From: Deinococcus cellulosilyticus NBRC 106333 = KACC 11606
Lineage (GTDB): Bacteria > Deinococcota > Deinococci > Deinococcales > Deinococcaceae
Direction: 5' to 3'
NCBI RefSeq assembly: GCF_007990775.1
Contig: NZ_BJXB01000005.1
Coordinates: 186,001 to 250,000, forward strand
DNA: 64,000 bases
Part shown: in pieces, positions 34,643 to 43,305 of the stretch
How the letters are laid out: each line of letters starts with the position of its first letter
How positions within the stretch are numbered: position 1 is the first letter of the stretch
Made by a program: the position numbers and the translations under genes
The notes under the pieces: generated by a model
What the model saw: only the letters and a program-made list of their open reading frames with translations
Told to the model about the DNA's origin: nothing
Databases searched by the model: none

Positions 34643-34733
34643 ACAGTTTACAGTCCACAGTTTACAGTTTTGGCTTCAGCACATGCTTTTGCTCTCAAGC
34701 TCTCTGTGAACTGTCTGCTGTAAACTGTTCACT
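34639..34733. repeat. Dispersed intergenic element R1 (GAACAGTTTAC arms)
   Basis: Inverted arms AGTGAACAGTTTACAG (34639-34654) and CTGTAAACTGTTCACT (34718-34733), each followed inward by further ACAGTTTAC-like motifs, with GCTTTTGC in the middle. It fills the space between two convergent genes and supplies the stop codon of the CAP-domain gene. One of about eleven copies of the family described in the findings. Confidence 0.75.
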
Positions 34734-34739
34734 TTAAAA

Positions 34740-35387
34740 TCAATCCGACTCCAGCGGATAATACCTGCTGGCGTACACAGCCATGTTGATCAGCACCACG
34801 TAAAAAAGCACCACCAGCAGCACAATGATCCAGCCGTGGATGTTTCCGACGTGGTACAGCTCCAGGTACTCGCTGAAAGCGTACTTTTCGCCTTTCAGGC
34901 GGCCTGTGTCCACCTTGGTGATCCACACGATCAGGATGCCTGCGTACAGCCACAGGTAATTGCGTCTGAGCCTCCAGCCCATGGCGTCCACGCGGCGCAT
35001 CGGGCTCATGGGTTTGGCGAGTTCTCCGAGCAGCACCTGGTGCCAGCTGCCGTCTACCGGATCTCCAAGCATGGCCGGGTAGAAGAAACGTTCCATGATG
35101 CGCACCCGGTGGTGGGCAATCTCGTACTGCCTGAACCTGCGGGATTCGAGGTGCAGGAAGAAGTAATTCATGAACATGGCAAACAGGAACACGGCGTGGG
35201 TGACTTCATTGGAAAACGCGAAAGAAGCAATACCGGCACTGGTCACCACCGCCCAGTTGGTGGTCATGTCCAGACGCTGGCGGTAGGCGGTCATGCGGCC
35301 CACCTCGGCGCGGTACAGGTGGATCAGGGCATTCGCAGAATTGCTGCTGTAGCTGCTGTCGGTTTTTTTGTCACTCAGCGCCGTCAC
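34740..35387 (-). CDS. DUF2270-like integral membrane protein
   Basis: 215 aa from GTG 35387, with TATAAT six bases upstream (leaderless). The helical N-terminus (YRAEVGRMTAYRQRLDMTTNWAV) followed by four or five membrane helices matches predicted membrane proteins of the DUF2270 type. Function unknown. It is divergently transcribed from mutY. Confidence 0.7.
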   Translation of the reverse strand: MTALSDKKTDSSYSSNSANALIHLYRAEVGRMTAYRQRLDMTTNWAVVTSAGIASFAFSNEVTHAVFLFAMFMNYFFLHLESRRFRQYEIAHHRVRIMERFFYPAMLGDPVDGSWHQVLLGELAKPMSPMRRVDAMGWRLRRNYLWLYAGILIVWITKVDTGRLKGEKYAFSEYLELYHVGNIHGWIIVLLVVLFYVVLINMAVYASRYYPLESD

Positions 35388-35518
35388 ATTTTGATTATAG
35401 CCATCTGGTGAACAGGGTCAGCCGTCCTCGCCAACATGAAGTTTTGGTCAAGAGAGCAGCAGGCCAAAAGCGACCTGTGGCAAAAAGACTCCTCTCACCT
35501 CCAGATATACTGCTCTGG

Positions 35519-36508
35519 ATGCAAGAACAGCTCCTGGACTGGTACCACCGAGAAGCCCGTGACCTCCCCTGGAGGCGCACCCGCGACCCTTACAAGATCT
35601 GGGTTTCAGAGGTGATTCTGCAGCAGACCCAGGTGGTGACGGGCACCGCCTATTACGAGCGTTTTGTGGAGCGCTTTCCCACCGTTCAGGCCCTGGCAGA
35701 GGCCACTCTGGAGGATGTGCTGCAAGCCTGGGAGGGGTGCGGTTACTATGCACGGGCCAGAAACCTGCATGCTGCAGCCAAACAGATCACAGGCCAACCC
35801 TTTCCAGAAACGTATGAAGGCTGGCTTGCCCTGAAAGGGGTTGGACCCTACACGGCAGCAGCCGTCAGCAGCATTGCATTTGGTTACCCAAAGGCTGTGG
35901 TAGATGGGAATGTCCGGCGGGTCCTCAGCCGATGGTTTGCTGTGAAGGAACCCTCCGATCACTGGCTGCAGACCACAGCAGACGAACAGCTGTTCCATGC
36001 AGACCCCAGCAGCTGGAATCAGGCGGTGATGGAACTCGGGGCCACCATCTGCACACCGAAAGCTCCAAAATGCCCTGTCTGTCCTGTGAAGGATTTCTGC
36101 AAGGCCTACCAGTCTGGCAATCCCACGGCGTACCCTGCTCCCAAAGTCAGGGCAGAAGTCAAGGAAGTTCAGGCTGTGGCCCTGATTGTTGGAGACCAGC
36201 ACAACCTCTACATCGAAAAACGCCCTGAGAAAGGACTGCTCGGGGGACTCAGCGGGCCTCCTCTGGAGCAGGTGCAAGCTGGAGAGACGGTTGAAGATGC
36301 TCTGAAGCGCCTGCTGGATCGCCTTTCGGTGCCTGATGCAAAACACCTGGGCACCACCGAGCACACCATGACCCACCGGCATTTTGTGGTCCGGGTGTAT
36401 CAGGCTGAAGCAGACCTGCCCCTTTCTGCAAGCACGGCAGCCATGTCAAAACTGGACCGCAAGATTCTGAGGTTGCTGCAAGAAAAGCAGGGGGCTCTGT
36501 TTGGTTGA
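35519..36508 (+). CDS. mutY: A/G-specific adenine glycosylase
   Basis: 329 aa from ATG 35519, with TATACT seven bases upstream; the GTG at 35408 is only 20 bp from the divergent gene and would leave no room for its promoter. Removes adenine mispaired with 8-oxoguanine. Catalytic Glu31 in SEVILQQTQV, the helix-hairpin-helix LKGVGPYTAAAVSSIAFG with catalytic Asp in VVDGNVRRVL, and the Fe-S ligands C-x6-C-x2-C-x5-C (CTPKAPKCPVCPVKDFC) are all present. The C-terminal third is the Nudix-like domain that reads the opposite base. Confidence 0.93.
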   Translation: MQEQLLDWYHREARDLPWRRTRDPYKIWVSEVILQQTQVVTGTAYYERFVERFPTVQALAEATLEDVLQAWEGCGYYARARNLHAAAKQITGQPFPETYEGWLALKGVGPYTAAAVSSIAFGYPKAVVDGNVRRVLSRWFAVKEPSDHWLQTTADEQLFHADPSSWNQAVMELGATICTPKAPKCPVCPVKDFCKAYQSGNPTAYPAPKVRAEVKEVQAVALIVGDQHNLYIEKRPEKGLLGGLSGPPLEQVQAGETVEDALKRLLDRLSVPDAKHLGTTEHTMTHRHFVVRVYQAEADLPLSASTAAMSKLDRKILRLLQEKQGALFG

Positions 36509-36513
36509 GGGGG

Positions 36514-36680
36514 CAGTCAGCGGTCAGCCCTCAGCCGTCAGCAGAAGATCGGCAGATGCTTTTGCAGCAGGCCAGCAGCAGGTTTGAGATGCAGGGAGCG
36601 GAAGGACGTCTGTTCTGTCTGCCTCTGGCAAAAGCATCCCTGTGTTTGGTGCTGACCGCTGATTGCTGACGGCTGATCGC
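36514..36680. repeat. Dispersed intergenic element R2 (GTCAGC arms)
   Basis: Left arm of GTCAGC/CTCAGCC repeats at 36514-36542, right arm GCTGACCGCT and following at 36651-36680, inverted to each other. An inner inverted pair GATGCTTTTGC (36555) and GCAAAAGCATC (36628-36638) lies inside. Between mutY and uppS; no gene. Confidence 0.75.
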
Positions 36681-36765
36681 TTTCCAATGCAACAACGACC
36701 CATCAGCGACTTTGCCTTACTCTGCCTTCCCTTCCCCTCATCACATCCCTTTCAGACAAGGGTGC

Positions 36766-36771
36766 TACACT
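36766..36771 (+). promoter_or_regulatory. -10 box of uppS, deciding its start
   Basis: TACACT, then seven bases, then ATG 36779: a leaderless promoter that fixes the uppS start. The same arrangement is seen at many genes in this window. Confidence 0.6.
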
Positions 36772-36778
36772 GGATCGG

Positions 36779-37654
36779 ATGGGCCGTGCCAGACTCAGGC
36801 TGGACACGGCATTCACACTTATGAGAGAAGCCCGTGCCCCCCAGGTGAACATCAGAAAAGCATTTCATTTCTTCGAAGACCTTCAGAAACCCCTGTACTG
36901 GTGGTATGAGCGTCGCATCCTGCGTGCTGTAAAGGCCCACGGGAAGATGCCCCGACACCTGGGCATCATTCTGGATGGCAACCGGCGTTTCGCACGCAGC
37001 CTCAACAAGGAGATCAAGGCCGGACATGAGGTGGGTGCGCACAAGGCTTACGAGGTGCTGGAGTGGTGCCTGCTGCTGGGCATTCCCCATGTGACCCTGT
37101 GGGTGTTCTCTTCGGACAACAAGAGCCGGGACCCGCAGGAGGTGGCGGACCTGCTGGAACTCTTCACCCGGGAAGCCGCCAAGATGGTGCATGATCCCCG
37201 CATCCATGCCAACAAGGTGCGCATCAAACTGATCGGGCAGATCAACGATTTCCCCGAGCAGACCCGCGAGGCCCTCAGGCAACTGGAAGAAGCCACCTGC
37301 ACCTACACGGGCATGGTCCTGCACATCGCCATTGGTTACGGTGGCCGCGAAGAGATCGTGGGGGCCGTCAAACGCCTGATGGCCGACAAAGTGCAGGAAG
37401 GCAAATCTCTGCAGGAACTTGCCGACTCACTGGATGTGACAGACATTGGAAACTATCTGGACACTGCAGGGGCCCCTGATCCCGATTTCATCATCCGCAC
37501 GAGTGGCGAAATCCGACTTTCAGGCTTTCTGCTCTGGCAGAGTGCCTACAGCGAGTATTACTTCTGCGATGCCTACTGGCCATCTTTCCGCAGGGTGGAC
37601 TTTTTGAGGGCCATCCGCAGTTTCCAGGACCGGGAACGGCGCTTCGGGAAGTAA
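36779..37654 (+). CDS. uppS: Undecaprenyl (cis-prenyl) diphosphate synthase family
   Basis: 291 aa. Makes the lipid carrier for cell-wall and polysaccharide synthesis from farnesyl and isopentenyl diphosphate. The catalytic motif is HLGIILDGNRRFARSL, where the family usually has DGNGRWA; the essential Asp is kept and the Gly-Trp is replaced. IKAGHEVGAHKAYE, TLWVFSSDNKSRD and IGYGGREEI are as expected, and RTSGEIRLSGFLLWQSAYSEYYF carries the C-terminal signature. The N-terminal 55 residues before the motif are longer than usual, so a later start is possible, but the leaderless promoter supports this one. Confidence 0.85.
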   Translation: MGRARLRLDTAFTLMREARAPQVNIRKAFHFFEDLQKPLYWWYERRILRAVKAHGKMPRHLGIILDGNRRFARSLNKEIKAGHEVGAHKAYEVLEWCLLLGIPHVTLWVFSSDNKSRDPQEVADLLELFTREAAKMVHDPRIHANKVRIKLIGQINDFPEQTREALRQLEEATCTYTGMVLHIAIGYGGREEIVGAVKRLMADKVQEGKSLQELADSLDVTDIGNYLDTAGAPDPDFIIRTSGEIRLSGFLLWQSAYSEYYFCDAYWPSFRRVDFLRAIRSFQDRERRFGK

Positions 37655-37689
37655 ACAGGGTTCCGTCCAGTACAATGTGCACCAGAAAC

Positions 37690-37712
37690 CATCTCCCCAA
37701 GTGGGAGATTTT
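37690..37712 (+). terminator. Hairpin before trmH
   Basis: ATCTCCC and GGGAGAT pair around a short loop, followed by TTTT. It lies between a possible promoter (TACAAT 37671-37676) and the trmH start, so it may act as a uppS terminator or a leader structure. Confidence 0.5.
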
Positions 37713-37730
37713 GAATGTGAGGAACAAGGT

Positions 37731-38414
37731 TTGAAACAGGCCAGACTGCAAAAAATCCAGCGGGTGCTCTCTTTGCGGCAACCCACCCTGACGGTGCTTC
37801 TTGAGGAAGTGCACAAGCCCCACAACCTCTCGGCGATCCTGCGTTCCTGTGATGCTGTGGGGGCCATGGAAGCCCACGCCATTGTGCCCAGAGGGGGCAT
37901 GCCCACCTACAATGCCACTTCGGGAAGTGCAGAGAAGTGGGTGCCCCTGCACACCCACAAGGAGGTGCTGCCCACCATCGAAAGCCTGCAGCAGAAGGGC
38001 TTTCAGGTGCTGGCAACCCACCTTTCTGAGCGTGCCGTGGACTATCGCGACGTGGATTACACCCGTCCCACCTGCATCCTCCTCGGAGCAGAAAAATGGG
38101 GCGTGTCGGAGGCGGCTGCAAAGGCAGCAGACCAGAACATCATCATCCCCATGATGGGCATGGTGCAGAGCCTGAACGTTTCGGTGGCTGCAGCAACAAT
38201 CCTGTTTGAAGCGCAAAGACAGCGGCAGGTGGCCGGGATGTATCAGGAGCCCCAGATCGATCCTGAAACCCTGAAACGCCTGACCTTTGAGTGGCTGTAC
38301 CCGGATCTGGCTGAAATTTACCAGGACAGGGGAGAAGCCTACCCGGACATCGACGAAGAAGGCATGATTGTTCAGGGCAGCCATCAGCCATCAGTGGTCA
38401 GCGATCAGCCTTAA
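37731..38414 (+). CDS. trmH: tRNA (guanosine-2'-O)-methyltransferase, SPOUT family
   Basis: 227 aa from TTG 37731, with GAGG eight bases upstream; a GTG at 37677 lies at the promoter itself. Family motifs: NLSAILRSCDAVG, then ILLGAEKWGVSE, then MVQSLNVSVAAATILFEAQRQRQ, the knotted SAM-binding core of TrmH, which methylates G18 of tRNA. The last eleven residues (SHQPSVVSDQP) and the stop are encoded by a copy of the dispersed repeat, so the natural C-terminus has been replaced or extended. Confidence 0.85.
   Translation: MKQARLQKIQRVLSLRQPTLTVLLEEVHKPHNLSAILRSCDAVGAMEAHAIVPRGGMPTYNATSGSAEKWVPLHTHKEVLPTIESLQQKGFQVLATHLSERAVDYRDVDYTRPTCILLGAEKWGVSEAAAKAADQNIIIPMMGMVQSLNVSVAAATILFEAQRQRQVAGMYQEPQIDPETLKRLTFEWLYPDLAEIYQDRGEAYPDIDEEGMIVQGSHQPSVVSDQP
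38379..38410 (+). repeat. Dispersed element half-copy R5 inside the trmH 3' end
   Basis: CAGCCATCAGCCATCAGTGG and following GTCAGCGATCAGCC: one arm of the GTCAGC-type element without a visible partner. Confidence 0.6.
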
Positions 38415-38444
38415 AGACAGATTGAGGTTTGCAGCGGATTTGTG

Positions 38445-38470
38445 ACCTGCTGGACATCCAGCAGGTTTTT
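38445..38470 (+). terminator. Terminator after trmH
   Basis: ACCTGCTGG and CCAGCAGGT pair around ACAT, followed by TTTTT. Confidence 0.8.
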
Positions 38471-38999
38471 ATCTGGCAGGAGACTCTGCTGGACCAAGTC
38501 CTGTGTCTCGCAGAATTTTTTGCAAGGTGTCCTCAAGGGTCAAATGTGAGTGCAGCATTGTTTCTGGAACATCGGGAAGCAGATCTTTCCGGGTGTACCA
38601 GGTCTGCATCATCTCAGGGGTGAACTCTGTGGCCTGTGGTCTGGTGGCATGTCGCCGGACCGTTTCCTCAAAATCAAGATCGAAATAATAGAAAAAGCTC
38701 TGTGCAGGGTGGTCCCTGTAGAGTTGAGTCAGCATCTCTGCATAACGCTCCCTGTGAAAAATGCCCTCCAGAATCACGTGGTAGCCATGCGAGAGGGCAT
38801 ACCGCACGTTCAGGTCAATCAGGCCGATGTTGACCCCTCCTGGCAGGTCATGCTCACGCAGCACGATGCGCCGGAAATGGTCCTGTTCGATCCAGGCGAC
38901 CCCACGCCCCAGTTTTTCCCTGAGCGCCCGGGCGGTGGTGCTTTTGCCGGAACCGGAATTTCCCCTCAAGACCATCAGTTTTGGAATTTCTGCTTCCAT
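38469..38999 (-). CDS. P-loop kinase (AAA_33 / zeta-toxin-like fold)
   Basis: 176 aa from ATG 38999, with TACAAT six bases before it on the minus strand (leaderless). Walker A GNSGSGKSTTA near residue 14, an acidic D-HFRR motif (EQDHFRRIVLREH) and YYFDLDFEETVRRHATRPQ towards the C-terminus, typical of small phosphotransferases that act on nucleosides, sugars or other small molecules. Substrate unknown. No antitoxin gene is visible next to it, so toxin function is unlikely. Confidence 0.7.
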   Translation of the reverse strand: MEAEIPKLMVLRGNSGSGKSTTARALREKLGRGVAWIEQDHFRRIVLREHDLPGGVNIGLIDLNVRYALSHGYHVILEGIFHRERYAEMLTQLYRDHPAQSFFYYFDLDFEETVRRHATRPQATEFTPEMMQTWYTRKDLLPDVPETMLHSHLTLEDTLQKILRDTGLGPAESPAR

Positions 39000-39203
39000 G
39001 TTTGCATTGTATCTGCAGGTGCCTGGAGCGCCTGATTGCTCCACTTGCCGAAAAACCAGTGAACAGATGTTCAAACCTTTTGATGTTTTGACCAGGCTGT
39101 TTTACTGTGAAGGATATCCACCCCTTCAGGGTCATTTCTTGCATCGTCACCCATCCGACAGAACTTCAGGGACACAACCCCCCAAATAGAGACGGAGGCA
39201 CAC

Positions 39204-40739
39204 ATGAACAGGCAGAACGCACTCAACAGGCTCAGCGACACTTTCGATGTGATCGTGATCGGCGGAGGGGCAACCGGCCTGGGTTCTGCCGTGGATGCCG
39301 CCGCCAGAGGGTACAAAACCCTGCTTCTTGAAGCCCATGACTTTGCCAAAGGCACCTCAAGCCGCAGCACCAAACTGGTGCACGGTGGTGTGCGTTACCT
39401 GGCACAGGGCAATGTTTCGCTGGTCCGCGAAGCCCTCCACGAGCGTGGACTCCTCAGCCGAAATGCACCCCATCTGGTGCGCAGCCTGGGCTTTGTGATT
39501 CCTGCCTACGACTGGTGGTCCAGACCCTTCTACGGGATTGGCCTGAAGATGTACGACCTGCTTGCCGGACGCCTCAACATCGGGAAAAGCAGGATACTGG
39601 GCCGCGATGAGGTGCTGGAATCCATCCCCACCCTCAAGCACAAAGGTCTGCAGGGCGGCGTGCTGTACCACGATGGTCAATTCGATGATGCCAGGCTCGC
39701 CATCACCCTGATGCGGACCCTGCATGACCTTGGCGGGGTGTCCCTCAATTACGCTCCGGTCAGGGGCCTGATCAAAGAGCACGGCAAAGTCGCTGGTGTG
39801 AAGGTGCAGGACAGCGAAACAGGCACCGAATACGAGGTGCGTGGAAAAGCCGTCATCAACGCTACTGGAGTGTTTGTGGATGCTGTGCGCCGCATGGACG
39901 AACCCGAGGTGCGCCCGATGCTCTCTCCGAGTCAGGGGGTGCACCTTGTGCTGGATCAGGAATTCCTTCCCGGTGACCGCGCCCTGATGATCCCCAGAAC
40001 CGACGACGGACGGGTCCTGTTCGGGGTGCCCTGGCACGGCAAAGTGGTGGTTGGAACCACCGACACCGCTGTGCCAGACGTCAGCCTGGAACCGCACGCC
40101 CTGCCGCAGGAAGTGGACTTCATCCTCAAAACCGCCCGCAGGTACCTGGGAAAACAGCCCTCCGAGACGGACATCAGAAGCATTTTTGTGGGCCTCAGGC
40201 CCCTGGTCAAAGCAGAAGGGGCAAGCTCCACAGCGGCCCTCTCCCGGGACCACACCATCCGGGTGTCCCAGAGCAACCTGATCACCATCACCGGAGGCAA
40301 ATGGACCACCTACCGCCGCATGGGACAGGACGCCATTGACCGGGCCATCGAGGCGACTGGACTCCGGGACACCCCCCACCGCACCGAAGCCCTGAAACTG
40401 CACGGTCACACCACAGACGCCCTCTCCGAGCCCCTCAAGGTGTACGGAACGGACGCCGAAAAGGTCCTGACCCTCCCCGGAGCAGACCAGAAACTGCACC
40501 CGGACCTGCCCTACCTCGAAGCAGAAGTGCGCTTCGCTGTGCGCTACGAAATGGCCCGTACCGTCGAGGACATCCTCTCCAGACGCACCCGTGCCATTCT
40601 GCTCAATGCCCGTGCAGCCACAGAAACCGCCTCCAGGGTGGCCCAGATCCTCAGGGAAGAACTGCAGACCTCCGAGCAGAAAGTCAGCCAGCAGGTGGAG
40701 CAGTTCCGGGACGTGACCCGACAGTACCAGCACCTTTGA
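39204..40739 (+). CDS. glpD: Glycerol-3-phosphate dehydrogenase, FAD-dependent
   Basis: 511 aa with GACGGAGG before ATG 39204. Oxidises glycerol-3-phosphate to dihydroxyacetone phosphate at the membrane, feeding electrons to quinone. FAD-binding VIVIGGGATGLGSAVDAAARG at the N-terminus, GTSSRSTKLVHGGVRYL with the substrate-binding Arg, GVPWHGKVVVGTTDT and ITGGKWTTYRRMGQDAID are all typical of GlpD. Length is normal. No glpF or glpK lies next to it here. Confidence 0.9.
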   Translation: MNRQNALNRLSDTFDVIVIGGGATGLGSAVDAAARGYKTLLLEAHDFAKGTSSRSTKLVHGGVRYLAQGNVSLVREALHERGLLSRNAPHLVRSLGFVIPAYDWWSRPFYGIGLKMYDLLAGRLNIGKSRILGRDEVLESIPTLKHKGLQGGVLYHDGQFDDARLAITLMRTLHDLGGVSLNYAPVRGLIKEHGKVAGVKVQDSETGTEYEVRGKAVINATGVFVDAVRRMDEPEVRPMLSPSQGVHLVLDQEFLPGDRALMIPRTDDGRVLFGVPWHGKVVVGTTDTAVPDVSLEPHALPQEVDFILKTARRYLGKQPSETDIRSIFVGLRPLVKAEGASSTAALSRDHTIRVSQSNLITITGGKWTTYRRMGQDAIDRAIEATGLRDTPHRTEALKLHGHTTDALSEPLKVYGTDAEKVLTLPGADQKLHPDLPYLEAEVRFAVRYEMARTVEDILSRRTRAILLNARAATETASRVAQILREELQTSEQKVSQQVEQFRDVTRQYQHL

Positions 40740-40777
40740 GAGGGAATGCAAAGCCGCTGATGGGTCGATGTCCTTGT

Positions 40778-40932
40778 GGTCAGCCGTCAGCCCTCAGCCG
40801 TCAGCACAACAACACAGGGGTGCTTTGACTTCAGCCAGATAGACGCTTCTCTTTCCACCACAGGTCAAACCTTTCCATGCTCTGCAGCAAAAGCATCAAA
40901 GCCTCTTTCGCTGATGGCTGAAAGCTGATCGC
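40778..40932. repeat. Dispersed intergenic element R3 (GTCAGC arms)
   Basis: Left arm GGTCAGCCGTCAGCCCTCAG and following at 40778-40805; right arm CGCTGATGGCTGAAAGCTGATCGC at 40909-40932. The interior has TGCTTTGA and AGCAAAAGCATCAAAGC, the GCTTTTGC-type core shared by other copies. Between glpD and the Nudix gene. Confidence 0.75.
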
Positions 40933-41011
40933 TTCACACCCTCCACATGGCCGAACTTTGAACTTGCCGTGGAGGATCAGGCCGGTGGCTCCCTGTCCTA
41001 TACTGAAACCT

Positions 41012-41497
41012 ATGGCATCAACACTGAAAATTGATGAATCCTGGTACCACCGCACCACCCAGGTGAAGGACCGCACCTCTGCAGGCGGAGTGATTGTCCG
41101 TCTGAAACAGGGGCAGATTCATGTGGCGGTGGCCCAGGAGGTGGGTGGACAGTGGGCGCTCCCCAAAGGTGGCGTGGAAAGAGGGGAGAGCCTGCTGCAG
41201 GCCGCCATTCGGGAGGTCCGGGAAGAGACTGGCCTCACCGAAATTGTTTCGCTGGGCAAGCTCGGCGTGAAAGAACGCTACGGCCTGAAAAAAGGCATCT
41301 GGATCACCCAGCATTTCTTCCTGTTCATCACCCGTCAGGTGAGTGGGGTCCCCACCGATCCCCGACACACCCAGGGGGTGCGCTGGTTTGAGCTGTCCCA
41401 GTTTCCGGACCTGTTCTGGCCCGAGCAGACCGCACTGGTGCGGGAATCTGCCCAGACCATTCAGGAGCGGGTCAGGGCCTACACTTCCCGCAGGTGA
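41012..41497 (+). CDS. Nudix hydrolase
   Basis: 161 aa from ATG 41012; TATACT lies exactly seven bases upstream, so the transcript is leaderless and the longer frame from 40958 is not used. The Nudix box at residues 54-76 (G-x5-E-x7-R-E-V-R-E-E-T-G-L) is complete, including the metal-binding glutamates. The surrounding sequence (SAGGVIVR, WALPKGGVERGES) resembles diadenosine polyphosphate or nucleotide-sugar hydrolases. Deinococcus species are known for many Nudix enzymes. Substrate not determinable here. Confidence 0.85.
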   Translation: MASTLKIDESWYHRTTQVKDRTSAGGVIVRLKQGQIHVAVAQEVGGQWALPKGGVERGESLLQAAIREVREETGLTEIVSLGKLGVKERYGLKKGIWITQHFFLFITRQVSGVPTDPRHTQGVRWFELSQFPDLFWPEQTALVRESAQTIQERVRAYTSRR

Positions 41498-42084
41498 GGT
41501 TGCTGGCGCAGACCCAGCACAATCACACTGGCCCGGTCACGGGGCAATTCAATGGTGGCAAATCCCGTGTCCCCGAAAGGGAACACGCAATCCGCACTGC
41601 ACCCCATCAGCACATGCAAGGCTGCATTGAGGATGCCTCCATGTGACACCACCAGGGCGTTCTCTGCCCCGGATTGAAACAGGTTTTCCAGGGCCAGGCT
41701 TGCCCTCCGTCTTGCCGCTTCTTTGCTCTCGCCCCCGTCCACAGTGCGGTTCTGAAACCTGTGCCGGAAATCAGGCATGGGGTATTTTGCATGGGCTTCT
41801 TCCCGGGTCATGCCCGCAATGGGGGTGTTGTCCAGTTCCATCCAGTTCGGGGTGGGAATGGGGGTCAGCCCCAGAGGCTCACAGACAACCTCAGCGGTTC
41901 TGCTGGCCCGGACCAGCGTTGACGCTTCCACCCGATCAAACCCTGGTGGATTCGCCGCCCAGTAAGCAGCCAGTTTGCGCGCCTGCTCCAGGCCCACTTC
42001 TGTGAGGGGACTGTCATAACGGCCTTCAATGACGTTTTCATCGTCTGCACGGGAACGCCCGTGTCTCAGGAAAGTGATTCGCAT
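41479..42084 (-). CDS. Histidine phosphatase superfamily (phosphoglycerate mutase-like)
   Basis: 201 aa. The catalytic motif LRHGRSRADDENVIEG at the N-terminus has the R-H-G phosphohistidine triad, and VVSHGGILNAALHVLMG carries the second catalytic His. It is the cobalamin-5-phosphate phosphatase/phosphoglycerate-mutase-like branch, but no residue fixes the substrate. The reading frame overlaps the last 19 bases of the Nudix gene on the opposite strand. Confidence 0.85.
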   Translation of the reverse strand: MRITFLRHGRSRADDENVIEGRYDSPLTEVGLEQARKLAAYWAANPPGFDRVEASTLVRASRTAEVVCEPLGLTPIPTPNWMELDNTPIAGMTREEAHAKYPMPDFRHRFQNRTVDGGESKEAARRRASLALENLFQSGAENALVVSHGGILNAALHVLMGCSADCVFPFGDTGFATIELPRDRASVIVLGLRQQPHLREV

Positions 42085-42099
42085 ACGGGTTCCATTTTA

Positions 42100-42154
42100 G
42101 GGCAGAAGGCAATGAAGGCTCATCCGCTCGTTTGACCTTCTGCTTTCTGTTCAC
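42100..42154. repeat. Short dispersed element R11 (GCAGAAGGC arms)
   Basis: GGGCAGAAGGCAATGAAGGC at 42100-42119 and its inverted counterpart GACCTTCTGCTTTCTGTTCAC at 42134-42154, with a short loop. Between the phosphatase and acuC. Confidence 0.6.
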
Positions 42155-43305
42155 TTCCGCACATCCCGCCAGTCCCTGAGCAGCCTTTCCACCGTGCGGC
42201 GGTTGCGGTGCTCGATCTCCTGCTTTCTGGGGATTTCCACGGCATCGTCCCACCAGTGGGCCGGGATGGGGTCTTCCGTGGGGTTGGGGGAAAGCCAGGC
42301 TTCGCGCCAGCTTTCAGGCAGGACTTCGGGTACAGGTTGACCGCTGAGGGCCAGGTACAGGAGGGCCCACGCTCTGGGAGCGACATTGTAAGTGGCGTAG
42401 CCTCCACCTCCTGTGGCAACGATGCGCCCTGAGCAGTAGGTGTCTGCGTAGCGCACAATGCGTTCGTAAATGTGGGACATGCCCTGCACGGTCAGGCACA
42501 GGTCCGCCAGGGGGTCTTGCTGGTGTGGGTCACATCCGGCCTGAAGGAGCAGAACATCAGGCTGGAACCACTCGAAGGCTTCTGGAAGCAGCAGGTCCAT
42601 CACCTCCAGAAAACTGTGGTCCTGGGTGTAGGGCTCTAAAGGCACATTCAGGCTGTATCCGCTGCCATCCCCCTGACCGAGCTCGTAGGTGCTTCCGGTT
42701 CCGGGCCACAGGTAGCGGCCACTCTCGTGCAGGCTGATGGTCAGCACATGGCGGTCATGGTAGTGCAGCATCTGCACCCCATCTCCGTGATGGGCGTCGA
42801 TGTCGAGGTAGGCAACCTTATATCCGGCCATGCTGAGGCGTCTGGCGGCCACCGAGAGGTCGTTGTACACGCAAAAACCTGCGGCCATGCGGTGCTGGGC
42901 GTGGTGCAGGCCTCCGCCCACATTGAAAGCCCTTTTGTAGGTTCCGTCCATCACCAGTTCGACTGCTTTGACGGTGCCGCCCACGATGGACAGGGTGGCC
43001 TCATGCATGTCCGGAAAGGTGGGGGTGTCGGTGGTGTCCAGCCCGAACTCCCTGGCCCGTTCCAGATGCTCGCCCACCGAGGCACTTTTGACCATGTTCA
43101 CGTAATCCTTTGCGTGGGTCAGCATCAGTTCTGCGTCGGTGATGGAGAGGGGCAGGTGCAGGTCCTCGTCACGGATGGCGTTCAGTTCCCGCAGCAACGA
43201 CAGGGTGAGTTCTCCACGGATGCTCTTGAAAGGATGGTCTGGTCCCAGTTTGTACTTCTGGTACTCAGACGAGTAAATGAAAGCCGTGGGGGTCAGGACG
43301 TTCAT
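42151..43305 (-). CDS. acuC: Acetoin utilization protein AcuC, class-I histone-deacetylase-type enzyme
   Basis: 384 aa, overlapping acuB by four bases. Zinc-dependent deacetylase fold with GGGLHHAQHRMAAGFCVYND (paired catalytic His), VAYLDIDAHHGDGVQ (metal-binding Asp-His) and VLLQAGCDPHQQDPLADL, followed by ATGGGGYA, the family's closing motif. In Bacillus AcuC deacetylates and reactivates acetyl-CoA synthetase; AcuA, the acetyltransferase, is encoded upstream here. Length is normal for AcuC. Confidence 0.92.
   Translation of the reverse strand: MNVLTPTAFIYSSEYQKYKLGPDHPFKSIRGELTLSLLRELNAIRDEDLHLPLSITDAELMLTHAKDYVNMVKSASVGEHLERAREFGLDTTDTPTFPDMHEATLSIVGGTVKAVELVMDGTYKRAFNVGGGLHHAQHRMAAGFCVYNDLSVAARRLSMAGYKVAYLDIDAHHGDGVQMLHYHDRHVLTISLHESGRYLWPGTGSTYELGQGDGSGYSLNVPLEPYTQDHSFLEVMDLLLPEAFEWFQPDVLLLQAGCDPHQQDPLADLCLTVQGMSHIYERIVRYADTYCSGRIVATGGGGYATYNVAPRAWALLYLALSGQPVPEVLPESWREAWLSPNPTEDPIPAHWWDDAVEIPRKQEIEHRNRRTVERLLRDWRDVRK

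Noticed and set aside
38469..38999. Zeta-toxin of a toxin-antitoxin pair
   Set aside because: No antitoxin gene lies beside it; the fold is also that of ordinary small-molecule kinases.
39357..40751. 464-codon minus-strand frame opposite glpD
   Set aside because: Antisense to a well-supported enzyme gene and rich in His and Gly, as expected for a shadow frame.
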